A stretch of 64,000 nucleotides of DNA. Source: Rhineura floridana (lineage: Eukaryota; Chordata; Lepidosauria; Squamata; Rhineuridae). The position numbers and the translations under genes were made by a program. Each line of letters opens with the position of its first letter. Positions within the stretch are counted from its first letter, which is position 1. Positions 32,861 through 50,849 of this stretch are shown piece by piece. Where the stretch lies: positions 91,956,486 to 92,020,485 of the forward strand of contig NC_084487.1 in the NCBI RefSeq assembly GCF_030035675.1, given 5' to 3'. Under the pieces are notes generated by a model, which worked only from the letters and a program-made list of their open reading frames with translations, did no database searches and was not told the origin of the DNA.

Positions 32861-34239
32861 CCTGGTAACACCAGTGGAATACCACCAGTAGTATTTTCTG
32901 CCCACTTCCACTATCAGTGGACTCAGCAGGGCCCTTGGTGCTGCCAGAGCTCCCCTCCCCCACTGGCATAATCCAATCTAGCTAATCAGAGCTGGGTGGA
33001 GGACACCTCCACCACATCCAAATCCTCTTCAGTCGAATGGATCAGGGGTCTGGCTTTCTCTGTTACTCATGATCTAATGTTTTAGTTTTATTTACAATTT
33101 TACCTTTTGCATCCCGGTTCCCTGTGACTGTGGATCAGTCTGAACATAATTATTGGGAAAGCACATGCAATGTTGGATGCCTATCAACTCTGATATGCTT
33201 GATTAAGTAAAAATAAAATAGCTACCAACACTATATACTGAAAGAACTCCTACGTTCTAAAACCCTCTCAGACATCTAATCTGATGTTCAGGTCAGCAAC
33301 AAGTAATATTACTTATTTAACAATTTAGTGCAATGCTTTTTGATGCTTGGAAATCTCAAGAAAACTCATAAGCAATCAGTTTTTCCATTATATTTTCTAA
33401 CATTCTGGCTTCCATCATTATATTTGTCTAGGATTACACACACCAAAACAGGATTTCCTCCCATTTTATAGTTCCTGCTGCTTAATTCTTGCTTGAAGTC
33501 ATATCCTTTTTATCACATCATGACAATTTTCTAGTAAATGATTGTGATGTCACAGAAAGAGGATTATGACTTTAAGAGATTAACTGATTATGAAGCATTT
33601 TTACTTTACATGAAATTGGGCTTTATAACTTACATTTTTATGAGGTGTCACCGCAAGGATACCAATGACAAATAAATAAATAAATCTATACCAGGCAATA
33701 AATACATACACAACAAGGCACTTCTAGTTCAGCTTTTGTGGAGGTGAATCTTACAATTGTGCATGAAAAGGCCTTTGTGGCAGAATGAAAAGGTATAGCT
33801 TGGCTACATAGTTCATTGTGCATATTACTCAGTTCCACACTTTATACAGGAATTGATACAAGGGTGATTCCCAAAACAAACATATAAAGTGCAAATAACA
33901 GATGTATTTCCTTAAAACACTTTAAGGGCAAGCATATTTTAGTCACATTGAGCTGCTCCCAGAATAAAGACATGCGTCACTGCTGTTAGATTAAACTAAG
34001 GCCATCATGACTTAATTCAATAGATAATCTGCAAGCTGAGTCTCTCTCTACTGAAATGTTAGCCCCAGTGGAGGTTAGTGAATGCTTAGCCTAGGAATCT
34101 TTAGAAACCACCATGTCCTCCTGTCCCATTGGTTTAGGCGGTGAACCTCTGGCTCGAATCAGAGGCCAGTTACATATACCACACTTGGACTTTACTTGCT
34201 ATGTGCATGCATCCTTGCCATGAGCCAAGATAGCGGCAG
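32861..34239. other. No gene recognised
   Basis: Mostly AT-rich unique sequence with an AAATAAATAAATAA tract near 33,668. No coding frame with a domain and no clear repeat was recognised. Confidence 0.5.
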
Positions 34240-35417
34240 AGGCTTCAAACCCTTAGGGTAACCTCCGCCACCATCTTGATTAAGGGCAGAGCTGCGCACG
34301 CAATGGCACAACAGCCAAGAAAGTTAGGTTGCAGCAAAGGAATGGTGGGGGCTCCGGGGCTCTTGGCGTGCAATCTGCAGGAGCGGTCCTGCTGCGAATC
34401 GTGGAAGGGGAGTGGAGGGGCCCCTGTAGCCACAGGGGTTCTCGGCCAGGGCCCCACCTGGCCACCTTTTGGAGCCGGCCGTGACCACCAACAAACTTTG
34501 ACAGAGCAGAGCAAACAGAATCACAATGCACTATCAGTGTTTAGGAGAAGAAATGCTACAGTGTGCCAAGGAGAAATATGTCTGCCTTCAATAAATGCAT
34601 TTATCCTTCCTCTTCATTGGCTTGGCATTTGAAGTCTCATTACATCAATCAGTTCCATCACCTCTCCAGCTTTGGGTTTTATTCACTAAAATGTAGAGGA
34701 GGCAAGTTCACCCCAGCTCACAGGTACTATGTGGGGCATCAGGATTGTATATTTCATGTAAGAAACCCCAGTGCAGCACTAGCATGCAACACCAGCATGA
34801 CAACAGCAAGCAGACTGGGGCATAAAATGCAGAAAAGTTGTCAGATAAAGTGTTGCCTGAATGGAAAGTGTTGTAGCATATATACGAGGGGTGGGAAACC
34901 CCGGAGGCCAAATGAAGGCCTTCAAACCTCACTGGGAGAGGCCCTGGGAACTCCCCAAGACTTGGGATGATAATCAGAGCTGATGACTTGATTAACATGC
35001 ATTTGGGGAAAGAGAGCAGAGCAAAAGACAGATCAGTGCGCACATGCACACAAACACACCTCACCCTCCTGCAAGCATCTGCAGGCATGCAGGCACGTGG
35101 GAGGGAGGAAGCCCTCAACTGCCACAGCATCTTGGAGAGAGAGATTGGGGGGGTAGAGTGTGGGTGGAAGAAAGAGGGGACACTGGCATACAAGTCCTGG
35201 GCTTTCTTACTGCTCCTTGGCTCCATCTGGGCTGAAGGCGAGACCTGGGCAACCTCACAAATAAGAATAATTTTTAAAAGATGACAATGAAGCAGGAGCC
35301 AAGAAACACAGGCAGGCAGGCCAGCTGCCAGGAAGGAAGGGGGAAAGCAGCCTTTCCTTGTAGCCTTGCTTTTTGCTTCACAAAAAGCCCTTTCCTCTTG
35401 TTCTGAGCAAGGATGTC
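34240..35417. other. Locally GC-rich DNA, no gene recognised
   Basis: A GC-rich island at about 34,260-34,490 gives open frames on both strands without any domain, and a MITE-like start (GAGGGGTGGGAAACC) lies near 34,886. The frames of 118-172 codons here overlap one another on both strands and look like composition effects. Confidence 0.45.
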
Positions 35418-35527
35418 ATCATGAAAGAACTGGGCATGTTTAGCCTGGAGAAGACTGAGGGGAGATATGATAGCACTCCTCAAGTACATGAAAGGTTGTC
35501 ACACAGAGGAGGGCCGGGATCTCTTCA
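35418..35527 (+). repeat. CR1 LINE internal fragment
   Basis: AAAGAACTGGGCATGTTTAG, GGGAGATATGATAGCACTCC and GGTTGTCACACAGAGGAGGG match the CR1 C-terminal coding region seen at 22,285-22,390. Only about 110 bp remain. Confidence 0.8.
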
Positions 35528-38500
35528 TGATAGCACAGGATATGCAATAACTTCTGAGTAAACAGGCTTGTGCTGCAATAAAAGTTTGCAGCATTTTAAA
35601 AAACATTTTAACAAGGGTATATTGCAGGCAATTGGTCAGCTGGAAAACAAATATTTTAAATAGACTTTTTGTAGTACTACATGACTTGTTGCTGTCCTTC
35701 TGAAGTGAAGACATCAATCTGCTGCTTTGATAGCAGTCAAAACATTATCTTCCAACATTATTAGATCAGAGGTCCTGCCCTTTCACTTAGAATTGGAAAA
35801 TGGTATCACTGACATTTATTCTACATGTCCTGACTAGCTTATAGAAAATTGAAGAGCAGGGCTTCTTAATAATACAATTACTGCATTTTTTGCAATATCT
35901 GGGGTGCTAAAGCTGTGCGCTGCACAAAGCTCAATATAACACAGCTTTTCAAAAAGTCAGTCTATTTAAAGCTTCTAAATCCTAATGCAAGTATTGTCCA
36001 ACTGCTTCCACTTTCCACCATCTAAATCAGAGGTGGCCAACCCCCAAGTTTGGAGGCCTAATCTGGCCCCCAAATCTCCATTGATTTTAGTGGCAGCAGC
36101 AAAAAGAAAGAATAAAGTAGATACTGTGTCAAGATGGGCAGAGCCTCGTGCCCTCATAAGGGCGCAAAGTGTCCCCGTCCAAGTCATCAGATTAATCATT
36201 TGATTAGTGGAGTGGAGGAACTCTCCTTAACTGATCTGCATGGATCAGTTGAGGAGGAGCGCTTGTATGTATGTGTCCTGTGTTTGTGTGTGAGAATGTG
36301 GATGGCTATTAGGGAACTGGACCAGAAAAGATTAGCCAGCCCTGAGCTATGTATACATCCTGCTCTGTTTTGTTCTATAATCCACAATAATCCAGTCGGG
36401 CGGGGGGAAGAGCCTGTTTCCCACAGGCACTGAATATACAGCTGGACCCACCACTGAAGTAGTTTTAAAAAAATTGATACTGTATTGCAGGATCCAACTG
36501 ATTCTACTAAAAAATGTGAGTAGTTGTTTAAAATGAAAAGCTCATGAGCTGTTTAAAATGAAAAGCTCATGAGCTGTTTAAAATGAAAAGCTCATCTTTG
36601 TCTACCAAGCACATTTTATTGAAACTTTATGTAAATGTAATGCAACATTGCGCCATCAACAATGACTTCATTTCTTTACCATCATAAATCACTTCTCTAA
36701 CTGCTGTACAGTACATATGCATACCTTTAATAATTACCATGGAGGTGTCTGCGAATGTATGCATAATGTGCATGTTCTGAAAGTTCAGACAGACCTATTC
36801 TATCATTCTGGGCTGGCCCTTTGAGTGGCTGTAGCTTAAACTGCTAGTGGGTGATGGGTATTTTCAGATGTCCTGGGGTGCAAGCCTAACGAGAAGCACT
36901 TCTGCTCTAGCTCCTATTTCCAGGTGTGTGAAGACTGTCTGTAGTTATGCAGTGTGCAAGCACATGCTCATGCATCAGACACTTCCTCTATTCTTTATTC
37001 ACAGAATTCAGAGTTAATCTGGAATTCCCAATAGATGATCCAGGACAGAAGTGCCCTAGCTCAAACCAAAAGCACGGGGATCTGGGGCAGGCCAAAGTAT
37101 TGTAATACTTGTCATGCTTAGCTGTTTATCAGTGATTTCAACTGGTTATTTTATATTTATTATTAATTGCCCATCCTATGGCCTTTGGAATACAGCAACT
37201 GAGGCTGATGTTTGGGCAGCTCAAGTCAAGGGGCACCTAGTTTCATGGTCAGCACACCTTTATTATTGTAGTAAATGGTTTTATTATTATTATTGCCTTG
37301 GATCCTAAGGTATGTTAACTTAAGAAAATTCATGGAAGAAAAATTTCCATCCACTCCCCCCCTGCAGCTATCTGTGCCCCTTGAAATTTCTCTGGAGGGT
37401 TGAGGAGCCCTCCTAAACAATGTGAATTGGAGAGGGTGGGGGAAGGAGGCAGGAAGCTTTTTTCAAGGAATATTTTATTCATTTTTAAAAGTATTTATAT
37501 AAATAACCTCAAATAACCCCCTACACTCCTCCTGTATTGTTCAGGAGGGGCCCCTGTCCCTCTGGAGATGCTTTTTTGGGGGGGGGAGGGAGAAAGTGGT
37601 TTCAGAGGAAAGCATGGTAAAGCAATCTTTCCTTCATAATTTTCCTTATCTTAAAATCCAAGCCATTGTAGTTAAATTGCCCTATTAATTCTTCTGAGAT
37701 TCTGTTGCACATTGCCTTCTGTATATTTGTAGGATAGCATTTTACTATTACCACCAGCACTGCTGCTGCTGCTACATAGCCATTCATCATACCATCATCA
37801 TCTAGGATTTATACAATTAGAACAGCAGGATACACTAGATAAGGATGGGCAAGAATTTTCAATTCAGTTCACAATTCAAGCCGAATTTATCAAGTTCGCT
37901 CTTGCCAAAACAATATGAGAACAGAACACAGCCATTCTTGAAATTTGCACTTATTTGAACTTTGTAAACAGTGTTTATAAAAAATGCATATATTAGGAGA
38001 AAGTATGCATACAAATGAATACATGAGTGAAAATAACATGCAAAAATGTATTATATGAGAAATGGCTTGCAAAAATATGTACATTAGTCAAAACTGCTTT
38101 AAAAAGGGTGTATATTAGGAGAAACATATTAGGAGAAAAATGCTGGAAAATATTCATGGGATTGTTGTTGTTTTTTAAAAAATCACAAATTGCTGCAGCA
38201 ATGTGGAGAACTGCATTTAAGGTTGGGAAAATGAGAAACAGAAAACCGAAACTGACAGATCTTTCCATCTCTAAAACTAGATTCTAGAACTCCTTGATGG
38301 AATCCTTTTATCTAACTGAAATTTTATATAAAATATATCATACAATTTCAGGTAAAAACTTAGAATTTTAGTGTTATTTAGAACCATATATTTGTGACAT
38401 ATAGCTTAGTCTTTTAAAATTATTTATAATTAATATAAATAAATAAATAGATATGATTTATCTAAAATTATTTAGATTAGTGGATCTATACTTAGGCCAT

Positions 38501-38605
38501 TTTTGCCCCAATAGTAAACCAGTAATATTTTAATGGCAACCAGACGTTGGAGACAAAGGCCTAGTTGTCCCTTTACCACTTTAGTCTATAAAGTTATTCG
38601 GTTCA
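35528..38605. other. No gene recognised; short tandem repeat and MITE remnants
   Basis: CAGAGGTGGCCAACCCCC near 36,029 is like the end of a squamate hAT-type MITE. Degenerate repeated phrases (ATATTAGGAGAAA three times, TGCAAAAATGTAT-like) fill 37,970-38,150. Nothing codes for a recognisable domain. Confidence 0.45.
36526..36595. repeat. 25-bp tandem repeat, 2.8 copies
   Basis: The unit GTTTAAAATGAAAAGCTCAT plus GAGCT occurs at 36,526-36,550 and 36,551-36,575, and its first 20 bases again at 36,576-36,595, without mismatch. Perfect identity indicates recent slippage or duplication. Confidence 0.95.
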
Positions 38606-41430
38606 GCATCATGGTAGATCTGAGGGTCTGGGAGGTGGGGTTGCTGTGGTCTATCGGAGTTCCATCTCTCTCATCAAGCACCATGTCCATGTAGCAACCG
38701 GTCTGGAGTGTCTGTACCTTGTGGTGGGTCAAAGGGACAGACTGGGAATATTGTTGGTGTACCGCCCACCTTGCTGCCCAATGACTTCCCTAACTGAGCT
38801 GATGGAAGTTGTCTCGGAGGTATTGCTGAGATCCCCCAGACTATTGGTACTGGGGGATGTCAACATCCATGCCGAGGCTACTTTATCTGGGGCGGCTCAG
38901 GACTTCATGGCCTCCATGACAACCATGGGGCTGTCCCAATATGTTAGTGGCCCAACACATGTGTCGGGACATACTCTAGATCTCATTTTTGCTACTGGAC
39001 ATGGGGATGGTGATCTGGATGTGGGGAGTTTTACATCTCTCCCTTTGTCATGGACAGATCACCGCTTGTTGAAGTTTAGACTTACAGCGGCTTTTCCCCT
39101 CCGCAAGGGTGGGGGACCTATTAAATTGGTCCGCCCCCAGAGACTAATGAATCCTGAAGGTTTTCAAAGGGCTCTGGGGGAGTTTCCGGCTGATAAGACT
39201 GGCGCTCCTGTCGAAGGCCTGGTTGAACTGTGGAATACGGAGATGACCCGGGCTGCTGACACGATTGCTCCTGCACGCCCTCTCCTGTGTAGAGTTCATA
39301 CAGCTCCATGGTATACTCCGGAGCTGAGAACGATGAAACAGGATAGGAGGCGGCTTGAGCAGAGGTGGAGGTGAACTCCTGATGGATGTAATTATGCACT
39401 GGTGAGTGCCTCTACTAACCTGTATTTAGGAGCGGTGAGGGTGGCGAAAAAACAATACTTAGCTGCCACTATTAAGTCATCTCTTTGCCGCCCAGCGGAG
39501 CTTTTTAGACTAGTCCGAGGGCTACTTCATTCTGGCCCTGAGGACATGATAGTGCAATCCATAGCCCGCTGTAATGAATTTGCTGAGCGCTTCCAGAATA
39601 AGATCTTATGCATCCGCCGAGACTTGGACTCCCAGTTTACAGCAGTTGATCCTAATGAGGTGTCCGGAGCACAGTCTTGTCATGTTTTATTGGATGAGTT
39701 TCAGTTGGCTCAGCTCGAGGACGTGGACAAGGTACTTGGTCAGGTGCGTGCAACCACTTCTGTACTAGATCCTTGCCCCTGCTGGCTAATAAAAACTAGC
39801 AGGGATGGAACAGCTGGCTGGGCCAGGGAAGTGATAAACGCCTCTTTACGAGAGGGAGTGGTCCCTAGCTGTCTGAAAGAGGCAGTAGTGAGACCACTTC
39901 TGAAAAAACCTTCCTTGGACCCAGAAGACCTTAATAGCTACAGACCAGTAGCGAATGTTCCATTTCTGGGCAAGATCTTGGAACGAGTGGTTGCTGCCCA
40001 GCTCCAGGCGCTATTGGATGAAACCGATTATCTAGATCCATTTCAATTGGGTTTTAGGCCCAGTTTTAGCACCGAGACAGCCTTGGTCGCCCTGTACAAT
40101 GACTTATGTCGGGAGAGGGATGGAGGGAGTGTAACTCTGTTGATTCTCCTTGATCTCTCAGCGGCTTTTGATACCATCGACCATGGTATCCTTCTGGAGA
40201 TGCTTGTGGAGTTGGGAGTTGGGGGCAATGCTTGGCAGTGGTTCCGCTCCTACCTGGCGGGTCGTCGCCAGAAGGTAGTGCTGGGGGAACATTGCTCGAC
40301 ACTGTGGGCTCTCCAATGTGGAGTCCCGCAGGGGTCAGTTCTGTCCCCCATGCTTTTTAACATCTACATGAAGCCGCTGAGTGCGGTCATCGGGAGTTTT
40401 GGAGTGCGTTGCCACCAGTACGCTGATGACATGCAGCTCTATTTCTCCTTTTCATCTTCTTCAGGTGAGGCTGTCAATGTGCTGAACCGTTGCCTGGCTG
40501 CGATAATGGACTGGATGAGAGCTAATAAACTGAGGCTGAATCCAGACAAGACTGAGATGCTGTTGGTGGGTGATTTCTCTGATCAGATGGTGGATATGCA
40601 CCCTGTTCTGGACGGGGTTACACTCCCCCTGAAGGAGGGGGTTCGTAATCTGGGAGTACTCTTAGATTCTTCCCTGTCACTCGAGGCTCAAGTAGCCTCG
40701 GTGGCATGGAATGCGTTCTACCAACTTCGGTTGGTAGCCCAGCTACGTCCCTATCTGGACAGGGGGGACCTCACCTCAGTTGTCCATGCTCTGGTAACCT
40801 CTCGATTGGATTACTGCAATGCGCTCTATGTAGGGCTGCCTTTGAAGATGGTTCGGAAACTACAGCTAGTGCAAAACATGGCAGCCAGGCTGATAACGAG
40901 GACCAGGTGGTCCGAACATATAACACCTGTTCTGGCCTGCTTGCACTGGCTACCTATATGTTTCCGGGCCAGATTCAAAGTGTTGGTTTTAACCTATAAA
41001 GCCTTATACGGTGCAGGACCACAATACCTCCTGGAACGCCTCTCCCAATATGAACCTGCCCGTACACTACATTCAACATCGAAGGCCCTCCTCCGAGTTC
41101 TGACTTATAGAGAGGCTCGGAGGATGGTTACCAGAACCAGGGCCTTCTCAGTGGTGGCCCCTGAATTGTGGAATAGTCTTCCCATTGAGGTGCGCTTGGC
41201 GCCAACATTGCTATCTTTTCGGCGCCAAGTTAAAACCTTTCTCTTTGCTCAGGCATTTTAGTTTAATATGTTCAATTTGGTTTTAGATTTGTGGATTTTT
41301 ATATATATGTTTTTGTAACGATTTATGTGATTTTATTGTATATACTTTCTGTTGTACACCGCCCAGAGAGCTATGCTAGTGGGGCGGTATAAAAATTTAA
41401 CAAATAAATAAAAATAAATAAATATAAGTG
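38606..41430 (+). mobile_element. L2 LINE, almost intact apart from 5' truncation
   Basis: The element begins inside the endonuclease (GVAVVYRSSISLI) and runs through the whole RT to a 3' UTR of about 140 bp with CCGCCCAGAGAGCTATGCTA and GGGGCGGTATAAAAATTTAA, ending in an AAATAAATAAATA microsatellite. It lies about 0.6 kb before the CpG-rich region upstream of the channel gene, in the same orientation. No convincing target duplication was found. Confidence 0.88.
38646..41261 (+). pseudogene. L2 endonuclease (partial) and reverse transcriptase, one stop
   Basis: A single frame spans 872 codons and is interrupted only by the TGA at 39,372-39,374. It holds the C-terminal endonuclease (LLVYRPPCCP, LLVLGDVNIHAEATLSG, SWTDHRLLKF) and the complete RT: PLLKKPSLDPEDLNSYRPVA, FRPSFSTETALVALYND, LLDLSAAFDTIDHGILLEML, GVPQGSVLSPMLFNIYMKPL, catalytic YADDMQLY, NPDKTEMLLVG, HALVTSRLDYCNALYVGLPL and the C-terminal LHWLPICFRARFKVLVLTYK. 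One stop in 2.6 kb indicates a young copy. Confidence 0.9.
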
Positions 41431-42040
41431 GTCGGCTCACACGATCGAATGCTTCTCAATTCAGTAAAAATCCTGGGATTTCTTGGGAAGAAAGGACAGG
41501 CTAAGATGTTTGTTCCTGACATCTAACTTTTTATGCAGATGTATTTTTTCTTATCCAGACGCATTCAATCATGTGACCACTCCCCCACCCGCGAAGTGGT
41601 ACAGCCCAGAAAATAGGTATTAGCCACTCCTAACCAAGAATTGTTCATTAAAGTTTGAGCAATGAAGGTGTAGCGGAGACTACTCGTCCTCTGCGCGCCA
41701 TCTAGTGGTCAAAAAGAGGAATTCTGGTTTGAAAAGCGGACGGATATATGGGAATATGATTTCGAAAAAAGAAAAAAACTCCCAGGCAGCGTCCCAGGAA
41801 TGACGATCATTTTAGAAAGCTGGTTCAAGGCGATTTGGACACGAGCTGTAAAGTACAATGATACTTTTGAAGGCGGAGCGCATTGCATAACCACACATTA
41901 CATAGTTTTCATTTGCAATTGGGCATTAAAAAAAAGGAAAGGGGGTAGGAATCCCAGAAAGTTTCAGAAATATTTTTTTAAAAAACCTTCTGTGAACTCT
42001 TCTTTAATCCTGATCCCCACCAGAAAAAAGGGGGGGTATC
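41431..42040. other. No gene recognised; upstream of the CpG-rich region
   Basis: Unique-looking sequence between the L2 and the CpG-rich block. No domain or repeat was recognised. Confidence 0.5.
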
Positions 42041-43250
42041 AAGGTGTGTGTGTGTGTGTGGTTCCGCCGAGGACAAGGCAGAGCGACACACGCGCACGCA
42101 CACACACACACACACTGTCCTTTCCCCTGTATTACCAAGCGGGAGTGTGCACCGATTTGTAATTCTCTTTGTTCCTCTCTGGATCGATGCCCTCCTCCTC
42201 CACGCCAGGACTCCCGCCGCCTTCTCCCTCCAGTGACATTTGCAGGGAAAGAAAGGCGAAGACGCTTGTGAAATCATAACCTGCAGCAGCAGCAGGGTGG
42301 GATTCTCTCCCCTCCTTTGCATCCTGTTTGCCTTCCTTCTCTGCAGCCCCACCAGCAACGAGAGGCGGCGGCGGCGGCAGCGGCGGCAGGCAAGTGCCTC
42401 GCCCGGCTCTGCGAGGCATGGGCCACCCGCTGGAAAGGCAGCAGGAGCACGGAGGAAGCCTGTCCCCACCAGCCCTGCCATCTGTCAGCAGCCAACGGCG
42501 TGGACGGCGGCAGCCCTCCTCTTGCCTGACGAGAACCGCCGACGAGCTGGGCTGCTTCCCGAGAGGAAGAGAGCAAGCGGGGCTGCACTGAGTTGCCGCC
42601 AGGAGGGATTGCGTCGCTCTCCACACACACCCCTCCCCGTTCCCCTCGTTTGCCGTTGAACTTGTTGCTGAGGCGAGAAGAGAAAAGGAGGGGTGGGCTA
42701 AGGAGAAGCCTCTCCACGAGCGCTCACGGGGAGACGCACACCCGCCACCTCTATGCAAAACTGAGCGTTCTGGCCAGACTTTGCCAGGTAAGGACATACC
42801 GCAAGGAAGGGAGGGATGAGGAGCAAGAGGACGAAGGGCGCCTCAAAGCCCACCTTAGGAACGAGATCCCCCCTTCCATCACCACCATTCGCACTCCCCA
42901 CCGTATATATTATGACCCCCAGTTTTCAAATTATTATTTTATTATCGTCGTCATCCATCTCTCTCCACCACCTTCACCGAAGGTTTCGGGGCGCCGTGCC
43001 GCCTGCTCAGCAGCATCAAGTGGTGAGGCGAGTTTGAGAGGGCTCCAGAGGCGCCCAGGCGAGGCTGCACTTTGCAGTGTCGCTGAGGGAAGGCGCGCGC
43101 TCAAGGGGTGGGCGGGCAGAGAAGCATCTTCGGGAAAGCGTAAAAGCAATTTCAGGCGACTAGCGTGTGTAGGAAGGGAGGGGGGTCGGGGAGAGAAAAC
43201 TCCTTGAGAGGAAGGGAGAGCACTCGCGGTTCCCTTGACACCTTGAGAAC
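42041..43250 (+). promoter_or_regulatory. CpG-rich promoter region and possible 5' untranslated exon of the channel gene
   Basis: CpG density rises abruptly, with a GGCGGCGGCGGCGGCAGCGG run near 42,364-42,383 and many CGC/GCG words to about 43,200, unlike the AT-rich flanks. A TG-run (42,043-42,060) and an inverted CA-run (about 42,090-42,115) mark its left edge. A consensus donor TTGCCAG|GTAAGG lies at 42,787/42,788 and could splice to the acceptor TTTTTACATTATAG ending at 45,279, 53 bp before the channel's ATG. Open frames on both strands here are composition effects. Vertebrate ion-channel genes commonly start in CpG islands; the link is inferred from position and splice signals. Confidence 0.55.
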
Positions 43251-44314
43251 TGGAGTGGTTTATTTGCTCCCTAATCTCTAGATTGTTGGGGTCTCCCCCT
43301 CATGTTTATATTGCAACCCCATCAGTCTCTTTTCTTCCCTGAGGCTGCTGAAGTCTTCCTGGACCCCTTGCACAGCTTCAGTTCCATATTGTCTATACAT
43401 ATCTATTTTGGAATGCTGTGGTTTTGGTTTTTGCACTGCATGAACTATATTTTCCGTTTCCCTCACAGCTTCTTGGGACTGCCTAAACGTACTTGTCCTG
43501 ACATCCCTGTACATCCCTAGACTCGCACCCACACACTTTGCTCAATGCACTCACACCTATACAGGGATTGTTCTAATCTCTGTCCATACAATCCCAGCAC
43601 CTCTTTTATCTTTCCAGAATTCCGCCATGCATGAATTCTGTCCTCTGCCCTCCCACTCTGGCCCTCCCTTTCACTTCCTGAGCTGTGGACATTCTCTCCT
43701 AATTCAACCGCCCTTCCTTAGGCATCTGCAAATTCCACTCTCTGAGACCTTTTAGGCGGTTTTCCACCCACATCATAGCACCCTAAAGTTCTATTCTTAT
43801 CCACATAGGAAGAAACTTCTAAAGCATCTCTCTCTCTCTTTCTCCTTCCTTCCTCACCATTCTCTTTTCCCTCCTAGACTGTCCTTCCAACTACTCCTTC
43901 ATTTTATGAAGCACCTGTCATTTCTCTCTGCTTTAATAAAAACTTCCCCCTTTCATAGGAACCTCTCCCTCAAAGTTTCCTTCTGTTATTCCTACACTTT
44001 TTCAGTTGGTTTGCTCAGCTAGTTCTTCCTGCACTTCTGTGCAGAGGAAGTCAAATTTTGACTTTCCCCAGTCTTTCTATACATCCTCTCTTACTGAGGT
44101 ACGCTACTTAATTTTCACTTTTTTTCCTCCTCACCTTCTCTAACAAGGTTTTCAGAATCTACCTCCCATTCTTTAACAAATGCCCTTCCCCCCCCCAAGC
44201 ACCTATTCCTCTTAAGTCAAGCTATTCCTCAGTATGTTGTCTTAAAAGAAAGCTTGGCTTTTCCTAACTTTGAAGTTGCTGGTTTACCCTTGACCCTCTC
44301 CCCTCTTTCCCTAG
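43251..44314. other. Pyrimidine-rich stretch, no gene recognised (possible 5' intron)
   Basis: From about 43,500 to 44,310 the + strand is strongly enriched in C and T (for example CTCTCTCTCTTTCTCCTTCC near 43,830). No coding domain was recognised. If the donor at 42,788 is used, this is intron. Confidence 0.45.
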
Positions 44315-44409
44315 AACAGGAAGAATCTGAAGAAGGTGAGCAATTGGTTGACATGATGAAAGGAATCGGCTATGAATTTGGAGGAGACATCTTCACACCT
44401 CCTTCCTAA
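44315..44409 (+). other. Exon-like segment, unrecognised
   Basis: A strong acceptor (polypyrimidine tract then CCCTAG, ending 44,314) is followed by a frame reading EQEESEEGEQ, LVDMMKGIGY and EFGGDIFTPPS, ending in TAA at 44,407-44,409. A good donor, AAG|GTGAGC, also lies inside at 44,335/44,336, so the segment could be a terminal coding exon of an upstream gene or a 21-nt mini-exon of the channel's 5' leader. The short frame could be chance. I do not recognise the peptide. Confidence 0.25.
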
Positions 44410-44939
44410 ACCTGCTGTTTCCTAATACATGGATGTGGAAAAATTAGCAAGTGTTCCTTCAGCAGCATAACTTAAGGATTTACCAAAGAGAACTCAGTTT
44501 CATTTTTCCTCTCTTCTTATTTCCAAGCCAGCTATTGGCAGCTGATGGCCAATATAGGAGTAGGTGGGAGGGGATCTGGGTTGGGCTTTGGGACACATCT
44601 CCAGGAATCAGGACAGGGCAGGAAAGTTCTAAACAAATAGATTGTACCTTTGGTCTGGAATATTATCTGGTTACTGTTTAGTGGATCTGGCAGGCTGGCT
44701 GATTAGCTCTTGCAGACAGTGTCCTTTTGCTATATTTTTCTGCATGTGGCTATTTCCTGATTAGGAACCAAGTGTTAGAGACAGGAGGTGCCAGTTTTTG
44801 GATCATAATACATTACACCTCATCAACTACCACCAATAGTTAATATACAAATCAAATATTTTAAACTGACTTGACTAATGAAGTGGTGGCAGATGGGGAA
44901 GGTGACATAAAGCAATAGAAAATGGGTAAGGTTTTATTA

Positions 44940-45068
44940 TTTGTTGTTATTATGTGCCTTGAAGTCAATGACGACGTAAGTGACTCTATGAATCAGTGAC
45001 CTCCAATAGCATCTGTCATGAACCACCCTGTTCAGATTTTGTAAGTTCAGGTCTGTTTGCTCTTTGCT
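44940..45068 (-). repeat. BovB 3' end fragment, antisense
   Basis: GTTATTATGTGCCTTGAAGT, CAGTGACCTCCAATAGCATC and ATGAACCACCCTGTTCAGAT match the BovB tail at 15,749-15,842 and 20,815-20,850. Only the 3' end remains. It lies about 210 bp before the acceptor upstream of the channel exon. Confidence 0.75.
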
Positions 45069-45248
45069 ATACAAGATGATCCCAAAGTGGCTTACAACTG
45101 ATTGTCAGTAAAATACATAGTCAACAATAAAACACTAAATAACACATCAACAGACTCTAAAAATATAAAACAGCAGAATAAAATAAATTTCAAAGCAGCA
45201 CATGTAAGCATAGATATTTATATTATTTAGAAATAGTAGACATTCTAA

Positions 45249-50849
<5,601 letters not shown>

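Noticed and set aside
34245-35226. Several frames of 60-172 codons on both strands
   Set aside because: Overlapping frames in locally GC-rich sequence, without a recognisable domain or start context.
42132-42797. Open frames of 139-221 codons on both strands in the CpG-rich region
   Set aside because: GC-rich DNA gives long frames by chance. The frames overlap on both strands and contain low-complexity Ala/Arg/Gly with no domain.
43278-43532. 84-codon minus-strand frame
   Set aside because: No homology recognised, no promoter or splice context, and it lies in pyrimidine-rich DNA where such frames arise by composition.
44940-45068. Part of the channel gene's 5' exon
   Set aside because: The sequence is a BovB tail found at several other sites in the window, so it is intron or upstream DNA.
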